Shown here: piece by piece, positions 9,719 through 18,598 of the stretch
How positions within the stretch are numbered: the first letter of the stretch is position 1
Layout: every line of letters begins with the position of its first letter
NCBI GenBank assembly: GCA_021203305.1
Contig: JAJQBK010000011.1
Coordinates: 1 to 64,000, forward strand
DNA: 64,000 nucleotides
Reading direction: 5' to 3'
Origin: Lachnospiraceae bacterium
GTDB lineage: Bacteria; Bacillota; Clostridia; Lachnospirales; Lachnospiraceae
Program-made: the position numbers and the translations under genes
Notes under the pieces: model-generated
What the model was told of the DNA's origin: nothing
What the model saw: only the letters and a program-made list of their open reading frames with translations
Database searches by the model: none

Positions 9719-10060
9719 TCACTTCTGCGCCGCCAGCTGATTACTCACAGCATATGCGATAAAGCTGTTCAGGCTCATTTCATGCTCATTCGCGTAAATG
9801 GCCGCTTCCCGGTGAAGCTCCGGGGAGATTCTTACATTGAAGCTGCCTTTATAGGCCTTTTCCGGCTCAATTCCCTTTTCCTCACACAATAAAAGATAAT
9901 CATCAACCGAGGTATGGAAATCCTCAATCAGTTCCAATGCGTTAGTGCCTTCATAGGAGATCAAAGCTCGTACCCCCATGACTTTCCCATAAAACAGCCT
10001 GTCGCTTTCAGAGAATTCAACACTTCCGGTATAACCTTTATAACTCATGGTATTACTCAT
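9719..10060 (-). CDS. hicB: HicB-family antitoxin
   Basis: 113 aa. The N-terminal partial RNase H-like HicB fold (YKGYTGSVEFSESDRLFYGKV) is followed by a C-terminal ribbon-helix-helix (FNVRISPELHREAAIYANE) for DNA binding. HicB proteins neutralise the HicA mRNA interferase and repress their own operon. Here hicA upstream is reduced to a stub, yet its stop still overlaps this start (ATGA), and a promoter with a 16-bp palindrome remains. The start at 10060 has GAGGAGGG 6 nt upstream. It is either an orphan antitoxin or a solitary regulator. Confidence 0.88.
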   Translation of the reverse strand: MSNTMSYKGYTGSVEFSESDRLFYGKVMGVRALISYEGTNALELIEDFHTSVDDYLLLCEEKGIEPEKAYKGSFNVRISPELHREAAIYANEHEMSLNSFIAYAVSNQLAAQK

Positions 10061-10152
10061 ATCAAGCCCTCCTCTTCCAGCTTTTCAATTAATTGCTTCA
10101 TCTGATACCTTTTCAGTTCCTTTCCCGGATGAGGCACATTTCTGACCCACAG
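10057..10152 (-). pseudogene. Probable hicA remnant, or tiny leader ORF
   Basis: A 31-codon frame containing VPHPGKELKRYQMK ends in TGA overlapping the hicB start. VPHPxKELK resembles the C-terminal half of HicA toxins, but the first half, with its catalytic-His region, is missing; an in-frame stop lies just before 10152. No ATG precedes residue 18, although AAGGAGG sits 6 nt before a CTG (10152) and 8 nt before an out-of-frame GTG (21 codons). A degraded toxin is favoured; a small translated leader coupling to hicB is possible. Confidence 0.4.
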
Positions 10153-10184
10153 GCTATACCTCCTTCACTATTTGATTTTATTCT

Positions 10185-10237
10185 ATCATAAACCAAAATA
10201 GCACATAATGCAACTGTTTTTAGTTGCATTATGTGCT
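10185..10237 (-). promoter_or_regulatory. hic promoter with palindromic operator
   Basis: On the minus strand TTGCAT (10208-10213), a 17-nt spacer and TATGAT (10185-10190). A perfect 16-bp inverted repeat (arms 10200-10215 and 10222-10237, 6-nt loop) covers the -35 and spacer. This is the expected place for HicB ribbon-helix-helix autorepression. Confidence 0.7.
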
Positions 10238-10336
10238 TATGTGCTTTATCCGGCAAAAGAAAATAATTAACACAGGCCGCTGAATTTGCCTATACCCAAT
10301 ACAGGCAAATAAACAGCTGACTATCAGGATAATCTG

Positions 10337-11584
10337 TCACCCCAGACTCGAATAGAAAACTCCCGTTGTGTGAATATAATAAAACATTATCGTTCCATCC
10401 GTTCCGGAGCTCATAAGGCATAGCCGCCCATCCGCCAGAAAACCATATCCGCTTACATCCTCGCCTGTGATGGGAAGCACCTCCGCCTTAACGACCTGCT
10501 TTCGGGTGTTTCTATCGTAGCCATATACTCCTTCGGACTGATGGTAAATCAGCAAATCAACACCCTTTGTTCCCGGCGCCATGTAAGAATAATTGCTGTT
10601 CACATCCGGCAGCTGGTCCTCTCTGTAAAAAGCTCCGTCATCCAGGATATTGCCCAGATATCTGCTTCCCTCCTCATGATAAATGGCATAAATGAGGCCG
10701 CCGGCCCCAATCCCCACATTTTCCACCGTACCGGGGCAATCCACCTTCTCATTCAGCTCTCCTTCCGGGGACAGAGATACCAGCTGCGCTCCATCCTCAA
10801 ACCAGTAATTCCCCTTCCGATCCGCCACAAAGGAATTCGGCCTCATCTGCTCCTCACGGAAAAATTCGGTGGTGTCAATATTTTTCAGAATATTCCCGGC
10901 GCCGTCGATGACAGTAATACAGCTTTTTTCATAATCGATGGATTCGAGCTCCTGCCCGTTGACAGTGACAGACTCCGTGCTGAACCATAAAATATGGCAC
11001 TGATTCTCCTCGTCCACATACATATTGAAGGCCCGCATATTCTCATCCATGTCCAGCGAAAACTCCTCAAATCTGTCTCCTTCCTGCTCCATATAGCCAA
11101 AGAAATACTCCCCATCCCTGATTCCGCACACGTACAGAGAATTTCCGCCCGCGGCAAAAACAGATTTGGTGAAAGCCTCGCCCGCATAGACTATCGCAGC
11201 ATCCTCTCCTGAAGATTCGCCGCCCTCATCTGCGCTGTCCCCGTCCGGCGAATCCGCACTTTCAGAATCCGCACTGCCATCCTCAATAACCACTTCGGCG
11301 GTTGAACCCTGTTCTTCTTCATTTGAAATATTTTCAGAAGAACCATTTTCTGAAGGACCATTTTCTGAAGAACCTTTTTCAGATGGACTATTTTCAGAAG
11401 AGCTGCTTCCAGAAGATATGTTTTCAGAGGATGATGTCCCGGAGGCGAGCGTATTCTCTTCTATGACATGAAACGCCCCCTCTTCTGTATTTGCTGCGCC
11501 GCAGGCTGATATAACCAGCATAAGAGCGATAAGCAGAACGGACAGAATTGTCTTCTGGCATTTCCGGATGTTTCTCTTTTTCAT
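10337..11584 (-). CDS. Propeller-like lipoprotein with Ser/Glu repeat linker
   Basis: 415 aa. Signal peptide with lipobox VISAC (Cys28). Residues about 40-110 are 5-residue low-complexity repeats (SENGP, SENGS, SSENI), seen in DNA as 15-bp units near 11328-11440. The rest is beta-rich with blade-like segments (NSLYVCGIRDGEYFFGY, NSFVADRKGNYWFEDG). It resembles the N-half of the solute-binding protein at 6-8.5 kb, but the chain stops (FYSSLG) where a binding domain would begin. It is either a stand-alone propeller lipoprotein or a gene that has lost its 3' half. It is isolated between a terminator and the hic unit. Confidence 0.75.
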   Translation of the reverse strand: MKKRNIRKCQKTILSVLLIALMLVISACGAANTEEGAFHVIEENTLASGTSSSENISSGSSSSENSPSEKGSSENGPSENGSSENISNEEEQGSTAEVVIEDGSADSESADSPDGDSADEGGESSGEDAAIVYAGEAFTKSVFAAGGNSLYVCGIRDGEYFFGYMEQEGDRFEEFSLDMDENMRAFNMYVDEENQCHILWFSTESVTVNGQELESIDYEKSCITVIDGAGNILKNIDTTEFFREEQMRPNSFVADRKGNYWFEDGAQLVSLSPEGELNEKVDCPGTVENVGIGAGGLIYAIYHEEGSRYLGNILDDGAFYREDQLPDVNSNYSYMAPGTKGVDLLIYHQSEGVYGYDRNTRKQVVKAEVLPITGEDVSGYGFLADGRLCLMSSGTDGTIMFYYIHTTGVFYSSLG

Positions 11585-11743
11585 GTGCGATTCCTCCTCA
11601 TGAGTGCTGATCCAAAGCTCCTCACGGATGAATAAAATGAGAGACGTTACCGGTATTCACGAGGGGCTTTTTCAATGTATTTCCATCATACAAACCGCTT
11701 GTAAATTTGTTGAATCCAAAGCATCTCAAAGTTGTCGGCTTTG

Positions 11744-11797
11744 AATAAAAATCACGCCATAAAAACAAAGAGGATTTGTTCCTATGGCGTGGTTTTA
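11744..11797 (-). terminator. Terminator of the ruvA-ruvB-zapA-U32 operon
   Basis: A long hairpin with outer arms ATCACGCCATA / TATGGCGTGGT (11751-11793) and inner AACAAA / TTTGTT is followed on the minus strand by ATTTTTATT. It lies about 90 bp after the U32 stop. The rest of 11585-11882 holds no gene that I can support. Confidence 0.8.
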
Positions 11798-11882
11798 TGA
11801 TACTATCTCTATTGCTGGATCGGCTTCGCGAACCCTGTAGTCATATTTCCAAAGCTTCGCCGCATCTGGCGAATTTTTGCAG

Positions 11883-14354
11883 TTACTCCACCTGGCGGTT
11901 CTCAAATGCCGTAGTGAATTCCGGACAGGGGAAAACGGCCGGCTTTCGGCCTTCCATTAACCACTGATTATAAAAATCCAGAAGCTTTGTAACCTCCTCC
12001 GCGGATTCGTTTGCAAACTGCAGTCTGTAATTTCCCGGCTTTCGCGCATTGATTTTATTGTGCAGAGAAAGAGGCACACGGTTGTAGATGGTATTAAAGC
12101 AGTAGCGGCAGTCTGTCCGCACCTGAAATTTTTTCTGAAAGCGGTCAGTCAGGACAGCACTGGCGTGATATCCTTTTTCCGGTTCGGATGCCGTGCCGGA
12201 CTTCATTTCGAACGCACTGGTATCGGAACATGAAGTCAATGCGGAATTCATGTCAGATTTCACCTCTGACGCACCAAAATCCGACTGTCGGCATTTCCCG
12301 CCCGTTTTGTACAGGCAATTGGCGGTCTGCATCAGGGGAATATATCCGTAAATAATCCGCTCCGCCCTCCTGTCCCAAAGAGCGCTTATCTCACCGCTTC
12401 CCAGCTCGTATGGCAAAGTAACAATATCAAAATCGGACAGCAGAAGCTCCTTCGCCTCCTGATTCCAGCAGTACAGGCCGGCGTCTGCTGTTAAAATAAA
12501 GTCCTTCTCCATATGAAGATGCCTGATCAGGCCGAGCTCCTCCAGATTCCTGACCAGAAGGCGGCGGACATTACGGGCTTTCGCGAGGTGAAGTAAATCC
12601 TCAAGATGGGCGTGATCCTTCAACCTGAGAATATACGGCAGCACCAACGCCCGGCGTTCAGGCGGGATTTTTTCAAAATTTTCGTGAAAGCATTTCTCAG
12701 TAAAATAAATATGCTGAAACCGGTCAGCCAATGGATGTGTCAGGATGGCCTCCATCTGCTCCGGAGTGCTGGCCAGCGCGGATAATTCAAAACGTTTCGG
12801 CTTTTCAGTGCTTCCTTTCAACTCCGGCTCCCTGTTCAAAGGCTCCAAGTCTCTTCCTATAGTTTCAGACTTCCTATTCACCAGCCCAAACTGCCCGTCC
12901 ACAAGCCCAGACTTCCTGGCCGCAAGCTCAGGAAAGAAACCACTCACAATCTTCTCTTCAACCTTTGCCGTTCCATCTCTTCTCAGCTGATTCAGCATCC
13001 CATTAGGCAGAAAAACATCATCCTCCACGTTGATCTGCAGTTCATTCAGCGTAAAGCTGGTATTTCCAAGTTTGGAAAGCTGCCGCCTGATCCCGTCTTT
13101 GTCCGAGGAAAGCTTTTTTGCCCGCTCCACCTCAGGGCCTGAGACAGTCACCTCATTTCCTGTGAAATCTTCTTCCTTCATGCCTCCCTGCTCATTCGCC
13201 TGTATCGTTGAAGCATTCCGTACGTCTTCCTGTACCATTACATTTTTCTGCAACACTTCACTTCCGGCATCTGCTTTTTTACCCGTCAAATCAGTCTGTA
13301 GCGTCAGCTTCGCCGGCTGACCCACGGCAAACTCTGCCTTCATGGAAATCGGCCATGTCAGCTTTTTCCCCAGGTATTTGCCGCGAATCTGATCCAGCAG
13401 CTCCTGTGGCACCTCCTCGTAGCCCGGCTTTTCCCCGGTAATCATCTCCTGTCCGTTATGGCGAAAGAGATACCCATCCCGGGCGTCGCTGCGGATATAG
13501 AGGCGATTTAAAATCTCCCGATCCTCTCCGGAAACGCGCAGATGCTGATCCGGATAACTGTAATATAGATCGATATATTTGCGGTATATGGCGGTCACTC
13601 CCGCCGCGTACTCGCTTTTTTTCATTCGTCCCTCAATTTTAAAGGAACTCATTCCCGCCTGTATCAGCTCTGGAATATGATCGATGGTACACATGTCCTT
13701 CAGGCTCAGCGGATAACTCTCCCTCCTGTGCAGGCTCTCCCCCTCCACGCTGTAAGGCAGACGGCAGGGCTGGGCGCACTTTCCCCGGTTGCCGCTTCTG
13801 CCGCCCAGAACGCTGCTCATCAGGCACTGACCCGAATAGCAATAGCACATGGCGCCGTGAATGAAGCTCTCCACCTCAATGTCCGCGTCCCTGATGGCTT
13901 TCAACTCAGAGAGGCTTAATTCCCTGGCAGGTACAATCCGGGAAATGCCGTGCTCCTTACACCAGGGCACAATGGCGGGACCGGTAATGGCCATCTGGGT
14001 GCTGGCGTGAAGCTCAAGCCCTGGAAATTCCTTTTTCAGAAAATGAAGAACACCGAAATCCTGAAGAATTACGCCGTCCAGACCGGCTTCATAAAAAGGA
14101 AGCACAAAGTCGTAAATCTCAGCAAATTCCTTCTCTTTGATCAGCGTATTTAATGTCAGATATACCCTGCGTCCGAACAGATGGGCGTAACGGATACAGT
14201 TACAGAGCGTCTCCGTATTCAGATTATCCGCGTACGCTCTGGCGGAGAATTTCTCCCCACCCACATAAACGGCGTCGGCCCCGGCGTAAATTGCGCCCAG
14301 GAAGCCCTCCAAAGAACCGGCAGGAGCCAGCAGTTCTACTTTTTTTGCAGTCAT
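11883..14354 (-). CDS. U32 family peptidase-like protein with DUF3656 region (RlhA/YdcP-like)
   Basis: 823 aa from the ATG at 14354, which has AAGGA upstream; an in-frame ATG 29 codons earlier would overlap zapA. The N-terminal TIM-barrel U32 domain starts KKVELLAPAGSLEGF, with GADAVYVGG and the cysteine cluster CYCYSGQC...GKCAQPC that in this family binds an Fe-S cluster. The long middle/C-terminal part matches the length of proteins carrying the DUF3656 'collagenase-associated' domain. E. coli RlhA, of this architecture, makes 5-hydroxycytidine in 23S rRNA. An rRNA-modification role is therefore more likely than proteolysis, by family analogy. It is last gene of the ruvA-ruvB-zapA operon. 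Confidence 0.88.
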   Translation of the reverse strand: MTAKKVELLAPAGSLEGFLGAIYAGADAVYVGGEKFSARAYADNLNTETLCNCIRYAHLFGRRVYLTLNTLIKEKEFAEIYDFVLPFYEAGLDGVILQDFGVLHFLKKEFPGLELHASTQMAITGPAIVPWCKEHGISRIVPARELSLSELKAIRDADIEVESFIHGAMCYCYSGQCLMSSVLGGRSGNRGKCAQPCRLPYSVEGESLHRRESYPLSLKDMCTIDHIPELIQAGMSSFKIEGRMKKSEYAAGVTAIYRKYIDLYYSYPDQHLRVSGEDREILNRLYIRSDARDGYLFRHNGQEMITGEKPGYEEVPQELLDQIRGKYLGKKLTWPISMKAEFAVGQPAKLTLQTDLTGKKADAGSEVLQKNVMVQEDVRNASTIQANEQGGMKEEDFTGNEVTVSGPEVERAKKLSSDKDGIRRQLSKLGNTSFTLNELQINVEDDVFLPNGMLNQLRRDGTAKVEEKIVSGFFPELAARKSGLVDGQFGLVNRKSETIGRDLEPLNREPELKGSTEKPKRFELSALASTPEQMEAILTHPLADRFQHIYFTEKCFHENFEKIPPERRALVLPYILRLKDHAHLEDLLHLAKARNVRRLLVRNLEELGLIRHLHMEKDFILTADAGLYCWNQEAKELLLSDFDIVTLPYELGSGEISALWDRRAERIIYGYIPLMQTANCLYKTGGKCRQSDFGASEVKSDMNSALTSCSDTSAFEMKSGTASEPEKGYHASAVLTDRFQKKFQVRTDCRYCFNTIYNRVPLSLHNKINARKPGNYRLQFANESAEEVTKLLDFYNQWLMEGRKPAVFPCPEFTTAFENRQVE

Positions 14355-14409
14355 ATTTTTCCTTTTCACGCAAAAAGGCCGCCCGAATATGGCAGCCTTA
14401 AAGTTTTCC

Positions 14410-14952
14410 TCAATTGTCAACGGAAATTTCAGTGGAAACATCAGCGGCGTTGCTTCCTGTCGCCGGACGGTCCGCGCCTTCTGTCCTCACGCCTTCCGAA
14501 GAAGCCGCGTTTCTGCCCGTCCGTCTGGAGGAGCCGGAGCCTTTGTCGGTATTTTTCTCCGTTCCCTTCTCGTACTCCTGCAGCCGTTTTTTCAGCGCCT
14601 GGTTGGATTTCTCCAGCTTTTTGACGTCAGCCTGGGCGTTGTCATACCGGATTTTCAGATCCGCCAGCTTCTGCTGAAGGTCGCGCAGCTCCGCGTCCTT
14701 CTCCGCGTTCTGGCGCACGTAGACGGAGGCCTGTTCCTTACTCTTGAAATAATCGTCCGCGATGTTGATCTGCAAAAGCAGATGCTGCTTATCAATGGGC
14801 TGGGAGCGAAAGGCCATATCCTTGCCGAATTCCTGATATTTGGCCTCGATGTAATCAGCCAGCCTGGACAGATACTCGTCCGATTCCTGCCCCGCAAGCT
14901 GATAGGATTTCCCTGCGATTGTGATATTGGTGCGGTTCTGTTCCATCCTCAT
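14410..14952 (-). CDS. zapA: Cell division protein ZapA with long C-terminal tail
   Basis: 180 aa. Residues about 6-75 match ZapA (NITIAGKSYQLAGQESDEYL, then QINIADDYFKSK), the part that bundles FtsZ. A coiled coil follows at about 80-125 and then a charged, Ser/Arg/Gly-rich tail. Typical ZapA is about 85-110 aa, so the tail is extra. It lies between ruvB and the U32 gene, the usual clostridial context. The tail is probably disordered. Confidence 0.9.
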   Translation of the reverse strand: MRMEQNRTNITIAGKSYQLAGQESDEYLSRLADYIEAKYQEFGKDMAFRSQPIDKQHLLLQINIADDYFKSKEQASVYVRQNAEKDAELRDLQQKLADLKIRYDNAQADVKKLEKSNQALKKRLQEYEKGTEKNTDKGSGSSRRTGRNAASSEGVRTEGADRPATGSNAADVSTEISVDN

Positions 14953-14977
14953 TTCCCCGCTTTCCCTGGTGTATCTT

Positions 14978-15014
14978 GATAACGAACGCCAAAATATTTC
15001 TGTCGTTCACCATA
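14978..15014. repeat. 37-bp palindromic element (TGTCGTTCACTATA family, short form)
   Basis: Inverted ends GATAACGAACGCCA (14978-14991) and TGTCGTTCACCATA (15001-15014) lie in the ruvB-zapA gap. AAATATTTCTGTCGTTCACCATAA closely matches one end of the 82-bp element at 9505-9586. Confidence 0.5.
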
Positions 15015-15037
15015 ACTGAATTATACTCAATCCCCGG

Positions 15038-16027
15038 TTACTTTGCAAGCCCTAAATGCGCGTAGGCCGCGTCCGTCGCCACTCTCCCCTTAGGGGTGCG
15101 GTTCAGAAAACCGTTCTGGATTAAATAAGGCTCGTACACCTCCTCAATGGTGCCCGCGTCCTCGCCGGTAGCCGCCGACAGAGTCTCCAGCCCCACCGGC
15201 CCGCCCTGGAATTTATAGATAATCGTCTCCAGAATATTGCGGTCCAGATGATCCAGCCCCAGCCTGTCCACATCCATCAGATCCAGAGCGATTTTCGCAA
15301 TCTGCTCCGTGATGACGCCGTCATATTTGACCTGGGCGAAATCCCTGACGCGCTTCAGCATCCGGTTGGCGAGCCTGGGCGTTCCCCGGCTTCTCTTCGC
15401 GATCTCCACAGCGCCTCTGACATCAATCGGGACATTCAATATCTCCGCGGAATGCAGGACAATGTCCCGCAGCTGATCCACCGTATAAAATTCCAACCGG
15501 TGGATGATGCCGAAGCGGTCTCTTAAAGGCGCTGTCAGAAGGCCGTATCTGGTGGTGGCTCCCACCATGGTAAACCGGGGCAGATCCAGCCGGATGGAGC
15601 GGGCGGTTGCCCCCTTGCCGATCATAATGTCAATGGCATAATCCTCCATGGCGGGATAGAGCACCTCCTCCACCTGCCGGTTGAGACGGTGGATTTCATC
15701 CACAAAAAGAACGTCCCCCTCCTGCAGATTATTGAGGATGGCGGCCATCTCCCCCGGCTTCTCTATGGCCGGGCCGCTGGTCACCTTGCAGTTGACGCCA
15801 AGCTCGTTGGCGATGATATTGGCCAGCGTTGTTTTGCCCAGTCCCGGAGGTCCGTAGAACAGCACATGGTCCAGAGGTTCCTGCCTGGATTTGGCCGCGT
15901 CTATGTAAATTTTCAGCGTCTCCTTGACCTTGTCCTGCCCGATATAATCCTGCAGAAGCCGTGGCCGCAGAGAGCCCTCCACCCGAAGGTCCTCCTCCTG
16001 GATGCCGGTATCGATGGTTCTTGCCAT
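15038..16027 (-). CDS. ruvB: Holliday junction branch migration ATPase RuvB
   Basis: 329 aa, normal length. Walker [12 protein letters not shown] (K65), Walker [11 protein letters not shown], sensor-1 [18 protein letters not shown], and a C-terminal winged helix ending in [13 protein letters not shown]. RuvB hexamers pump DNA through RuvA-bound Holliday junctions during recombination repair. It is downstream of ruvA and upstream of zapA on one strand. Confidence 0.98.
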   Translation of the reverse strand: MARTIDTGIQEEDLRVEGSLRPRLLQDYIGQDKVKETLKIYIDAAKSRQEPLDHVLFYGPPGLGKTTLANIIANELGVNCKVTSGPAIEKPGEMAAILNNLQEGDVLFVDEIHRLNRQVEEVLYPAMEDYAIDIMIGKGATARSIRLDLPRFTMVGATTRYGLLTAPLRDRFGIIHRLEFYTVDQLRDIVLHSAEILNVPIDVRGAVEIAKRSRGTPRLANRMLKRVRDFAQVKYDGVITEQIAKIALDLMDVDRLGLDHLDRNILETIIYKFQGGPVGLETLSAATGEDAGTIEEVYEPYLIQNGFLNRTPKGRVATDAAYAHLGLAK

Positions 16028-16135
16028 GTCATTTCATTCCTGTTTCTTTGATGTATTTTCAGTGTCCTTCATGAAATGTTCAGAGATTTTGAGTGGCCGC
16101 GATTTTGGTATCTCATTAAAATACGCTTCCACAGC

Positions 16136-16744
16136 TTAGAACATATGCTTCAGCGCCTGCTTCAGCAGCGTCTCCACATCCATGTCCGCGGCGTTCTCCA
16201 CACCCTTCACTGCCTGCAGAGCCTCCGACGAGCTGTACCCCAGGGCCGTCAGCGCCTCCACTGCCTCCTGCATATTGGAGCTTGTAAACGTCCCCTTTCC
16301 CATGGCGCCGCCCTCTAAAGCCCTTTGCTCCAGAACCTCCTCCACGGAAATCTTATCCTTGAGCTCCAGGATCAGCCTCTGAGCGGTCTTGGGTCCAATC
16401 CCCGGCGCCCGGGCAATGGCTTTCGAATCTCCGGAAATAATGGCAAAACGCAGGGCGTCAGCGTCCATCACGGACAAAATCGCCATGCCGCCCTTGGGTC
16501 CAATTCCTGAAACCGTGATGCACTGCTTGAAAATATCCAGATCCGCTTGGCTTAAAAAACCATAGAGCAGAAACGCATCCTCCCGGACGCAGGTATAGGT
16601 ATAAATCTTCACTTCCTCCCCCACAGGAGGCAGGGAAGAAATGGAAGCTCCGCTCATGAGCACACGGTACCCCACATCGTGCACATCAACGATAATGCCG
16701 TCCTCCCGGACGCCTGCCAGCTGTCCCCGTAAATATGCGTACAT
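16136..16744 (-). CDS. ruvA: Holliday junction DNA helicase subunit RuvA
   Basis: 202 aa. N-terminal OB domain (MYAYLRGQLAGVREDGIIVDV), two helix-hairpin-helix motifs (VSGIGPKGGMAIL and APGIGPKTAQRLI) and a C-terminal domain III (EALTALGYSSSEALQAV) that contacts RuvB. First gene of the ruvAB-zapA-U32 operon; the promoter at 16896-16924 lies upstream. Confidence 0.98.
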   Translation of the reverse strand: MYAYLRGQLAGVREDGIIVDVHDVGYRVLMSGASISSLPPVGEEVKIYTYTCVREDAFLLYGFLSQADLDIFKQCITVSGIGPKGGMAILSVMDADALRFAIISGDSKAIARAPGIGPKTAQRLILELKDKISVEEVLEQRALEGGAMGKGTFTSSNMQEAVEALTALGYSSSEALQAVKGVENAADMDVETLLKQALKHMF

Positions 16745-16895
16745 TGATTACACCTCTGAAAAGTCTTTCTCAATCATAAGGGCCTGTATATATAGTGATG
16801 GCAGCGCCAGCGAACTTGTCCGTTTCATAACAGCTCCCAATAACCATCATTCCGTTTTCTGACTGAGCATGCCCCGAAAACATGATCTTCTATTG

Positions 16896-16924
16896 ATACT
16901 AACATAATCGAACATGTGTTTCAA
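16896..16924 (-). promoter_or_regulatory. Promoter of the ruvA operon
   Basis: On the minus strand TTGAAA (16919-16924), a 17-nt spacer and TAGTAT (16896-16901), about 150 nt upstream of ruvA. I see no LexA-type box. The rest of 16745-17034 shows no gene. Confidence 0.65.
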
Positions 16925-17034
16925 GTAAAAATAAATTCCCGGCGGAGACTTTTGTGAACAGCAACAGACTTTTAAGGCATAGCTTTTCACCGTTATATTC
17001 ATGCTCCTGTTGATAAATCAGGACACCATTTCGT

Positions 17035-18415
17035 TTAATCCGCCGTTTCCAGCATCATTTCCCTCTTCTTTTTATAAACCCGAATAAAACAAATGCAGTG
17101 CACCGCGGCCGTCACAACCCAGGTCACGGAATAGGACAGATACAAAGACTCCAGCGTTCCGAAGAAGCGGAAAATCGTCAGAATCCAGACAATCCGAAGC
17201 AGACAGGCGCCCGTCAGCGACACAATCATCGGGGCGACCGCGTATCCCATGCCCCGCATCAGCCCCACGAACACATCCATGATTCCGCACAGAAAATACA
17301 CTCTGCAAATATAGTGCAGGCGGATCAGCCCATAGGCGGTCTCCTCATCGTTAGTCCCATAAAGCCTGAGAAGCGTATCCCCCCAGCAGGGTGACCGTGC
17401 CGCCCAGCACCAGGCCGATCACTGTTACCACTCCGAGGCAGATGAAGGCAATTCTTTTAATACGGTCAATCTTACCGGCACCGTAATTCTGTCCCACAAA
17501 GCTTAACGCTGTCTGGTAAACGGAGTTCATACCGCAGTACACGATCCCCTCCAGATTGGCCGCAGCCGTATTGCCGGCCACCACCGTGGAACCAAAGGAA
17601 TTGATGGACGACTGAATAAACACATTGGACAGAGAAAACAGACAGCCCTGCAGTCCCGCAGGTAGTCCGATTCTCGCGATTTTGGCAAGCTTATCCGGCG
17701 CGATTCCAAGCTTTTTTAACTCTACTCTGCAGTCGCTGTCCATGGTCAGCAGCGCATGGGCTAAAAGAGAAGCGCTGACCAGCTGGGAAAGCACCGTGCC
17801 AAGGGCCACTCCGGCCACGCTCATATCAAGCAGACAGACAAAAATCAGGTTGAGAAAAATGTTGATCACACCGGCAGTGCACAGATAATACAGCGGCCTT
17901 CTGGTATCCCCGATGGCTCTCAGGATCGCGCTTCCAAAATTATAAAACATGATGACCGGCATCCCCGCGAAATAAATCCGGATATACAGCACAGCCCCAT
18001 CCAGAATATCCTCCGGCGTACCCATCAGCACCAGAATTGGCGTGGCCAGAAAATATCCCGCGAAAATCAGGAAAAACCCGGCCAGAATGGAAATAGTTAC
18101 AGCGGTATGGACGGTTTCCGCCAGATTCTTTTTTTCACCGGCTCCATAATAATTGGCCACCAGCACATTGGCTCCCACGGAAAGACCGATAAACAGATTC
18201 AGCATCAGATTGATCAGCGCGGAGGTACTGCCCACACTGGCTAAGGGACCGCTGCCCGCGTAGCGCCCTACCACAATCAGGTCGACCGCGTTGAAGGTCA
18301 GCTGCAGCACCCCTGAGAGCATCAGCGGAAGCGCGTATATGATAATTTTGCCGAGCAGCGGGCCATTGCACATATCCATTTCATAGCTTTTAGAGGTTTT
18401 TGCATGCGACGTCAT
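17035..18415 (-). pseudogene. Frameshifted MATE family efflux transporter
   Basis: The first frame (18415 down to 17351) gives a MATE N-terminus (MDMCNGPLLGKIIIYALPLMLSG) with about ten membrane helices, then runs into a false end GGYASQALWD. The sequence continues one base off as GDTLLRLYGTNDEETAYG and a C-terminal membrane part to 17035. The break is a G6 tract (17378-17383). Five Gs instead of six would give a 459-aa protein, exactly the family's usual length. MATE proteins export drugs or metabolites using Na+ or H+. It is a recent inactivation, a slippage switch, or a sequence error. Confidence 0.85.
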
Positions 18416-18452
18416 AAGTATTTTATTCCCCCACAGTAAAATAAGCGCACAA

Positions 18453-18480
18453 ACGGATAGGGCAAACGCCCTATCCGTAC
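18453..18480. terminator. Hairpin between ilvC and the MATE gene
   Basis: Perfect 11-bp arms ACGGATAGGGC / GCCCTATCCGT with a 4-nt loop, flanked by ATTTTTAT on one side and TTTGTGCG on the other (minus strand). It probably ends the ilv transcript. Confidence 0.6.
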
Positions 18481-18598
18481 ATTTTTATATTCAGACAACT
18501 CCTCTCCTTACAGCTTCCCTTTTGGATTTCTTGCCCGGGCTTTTACCTCGGCATGAAAACATCAGCAGGAAAGGAATTCAAAACTGAGATATAAACGC

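Noticed and set aside
9719-10152. Complete HicAB toxin-antitoxin module
   Set aside because: The HicA frame is only 31 codons and lacks the catalytic half.
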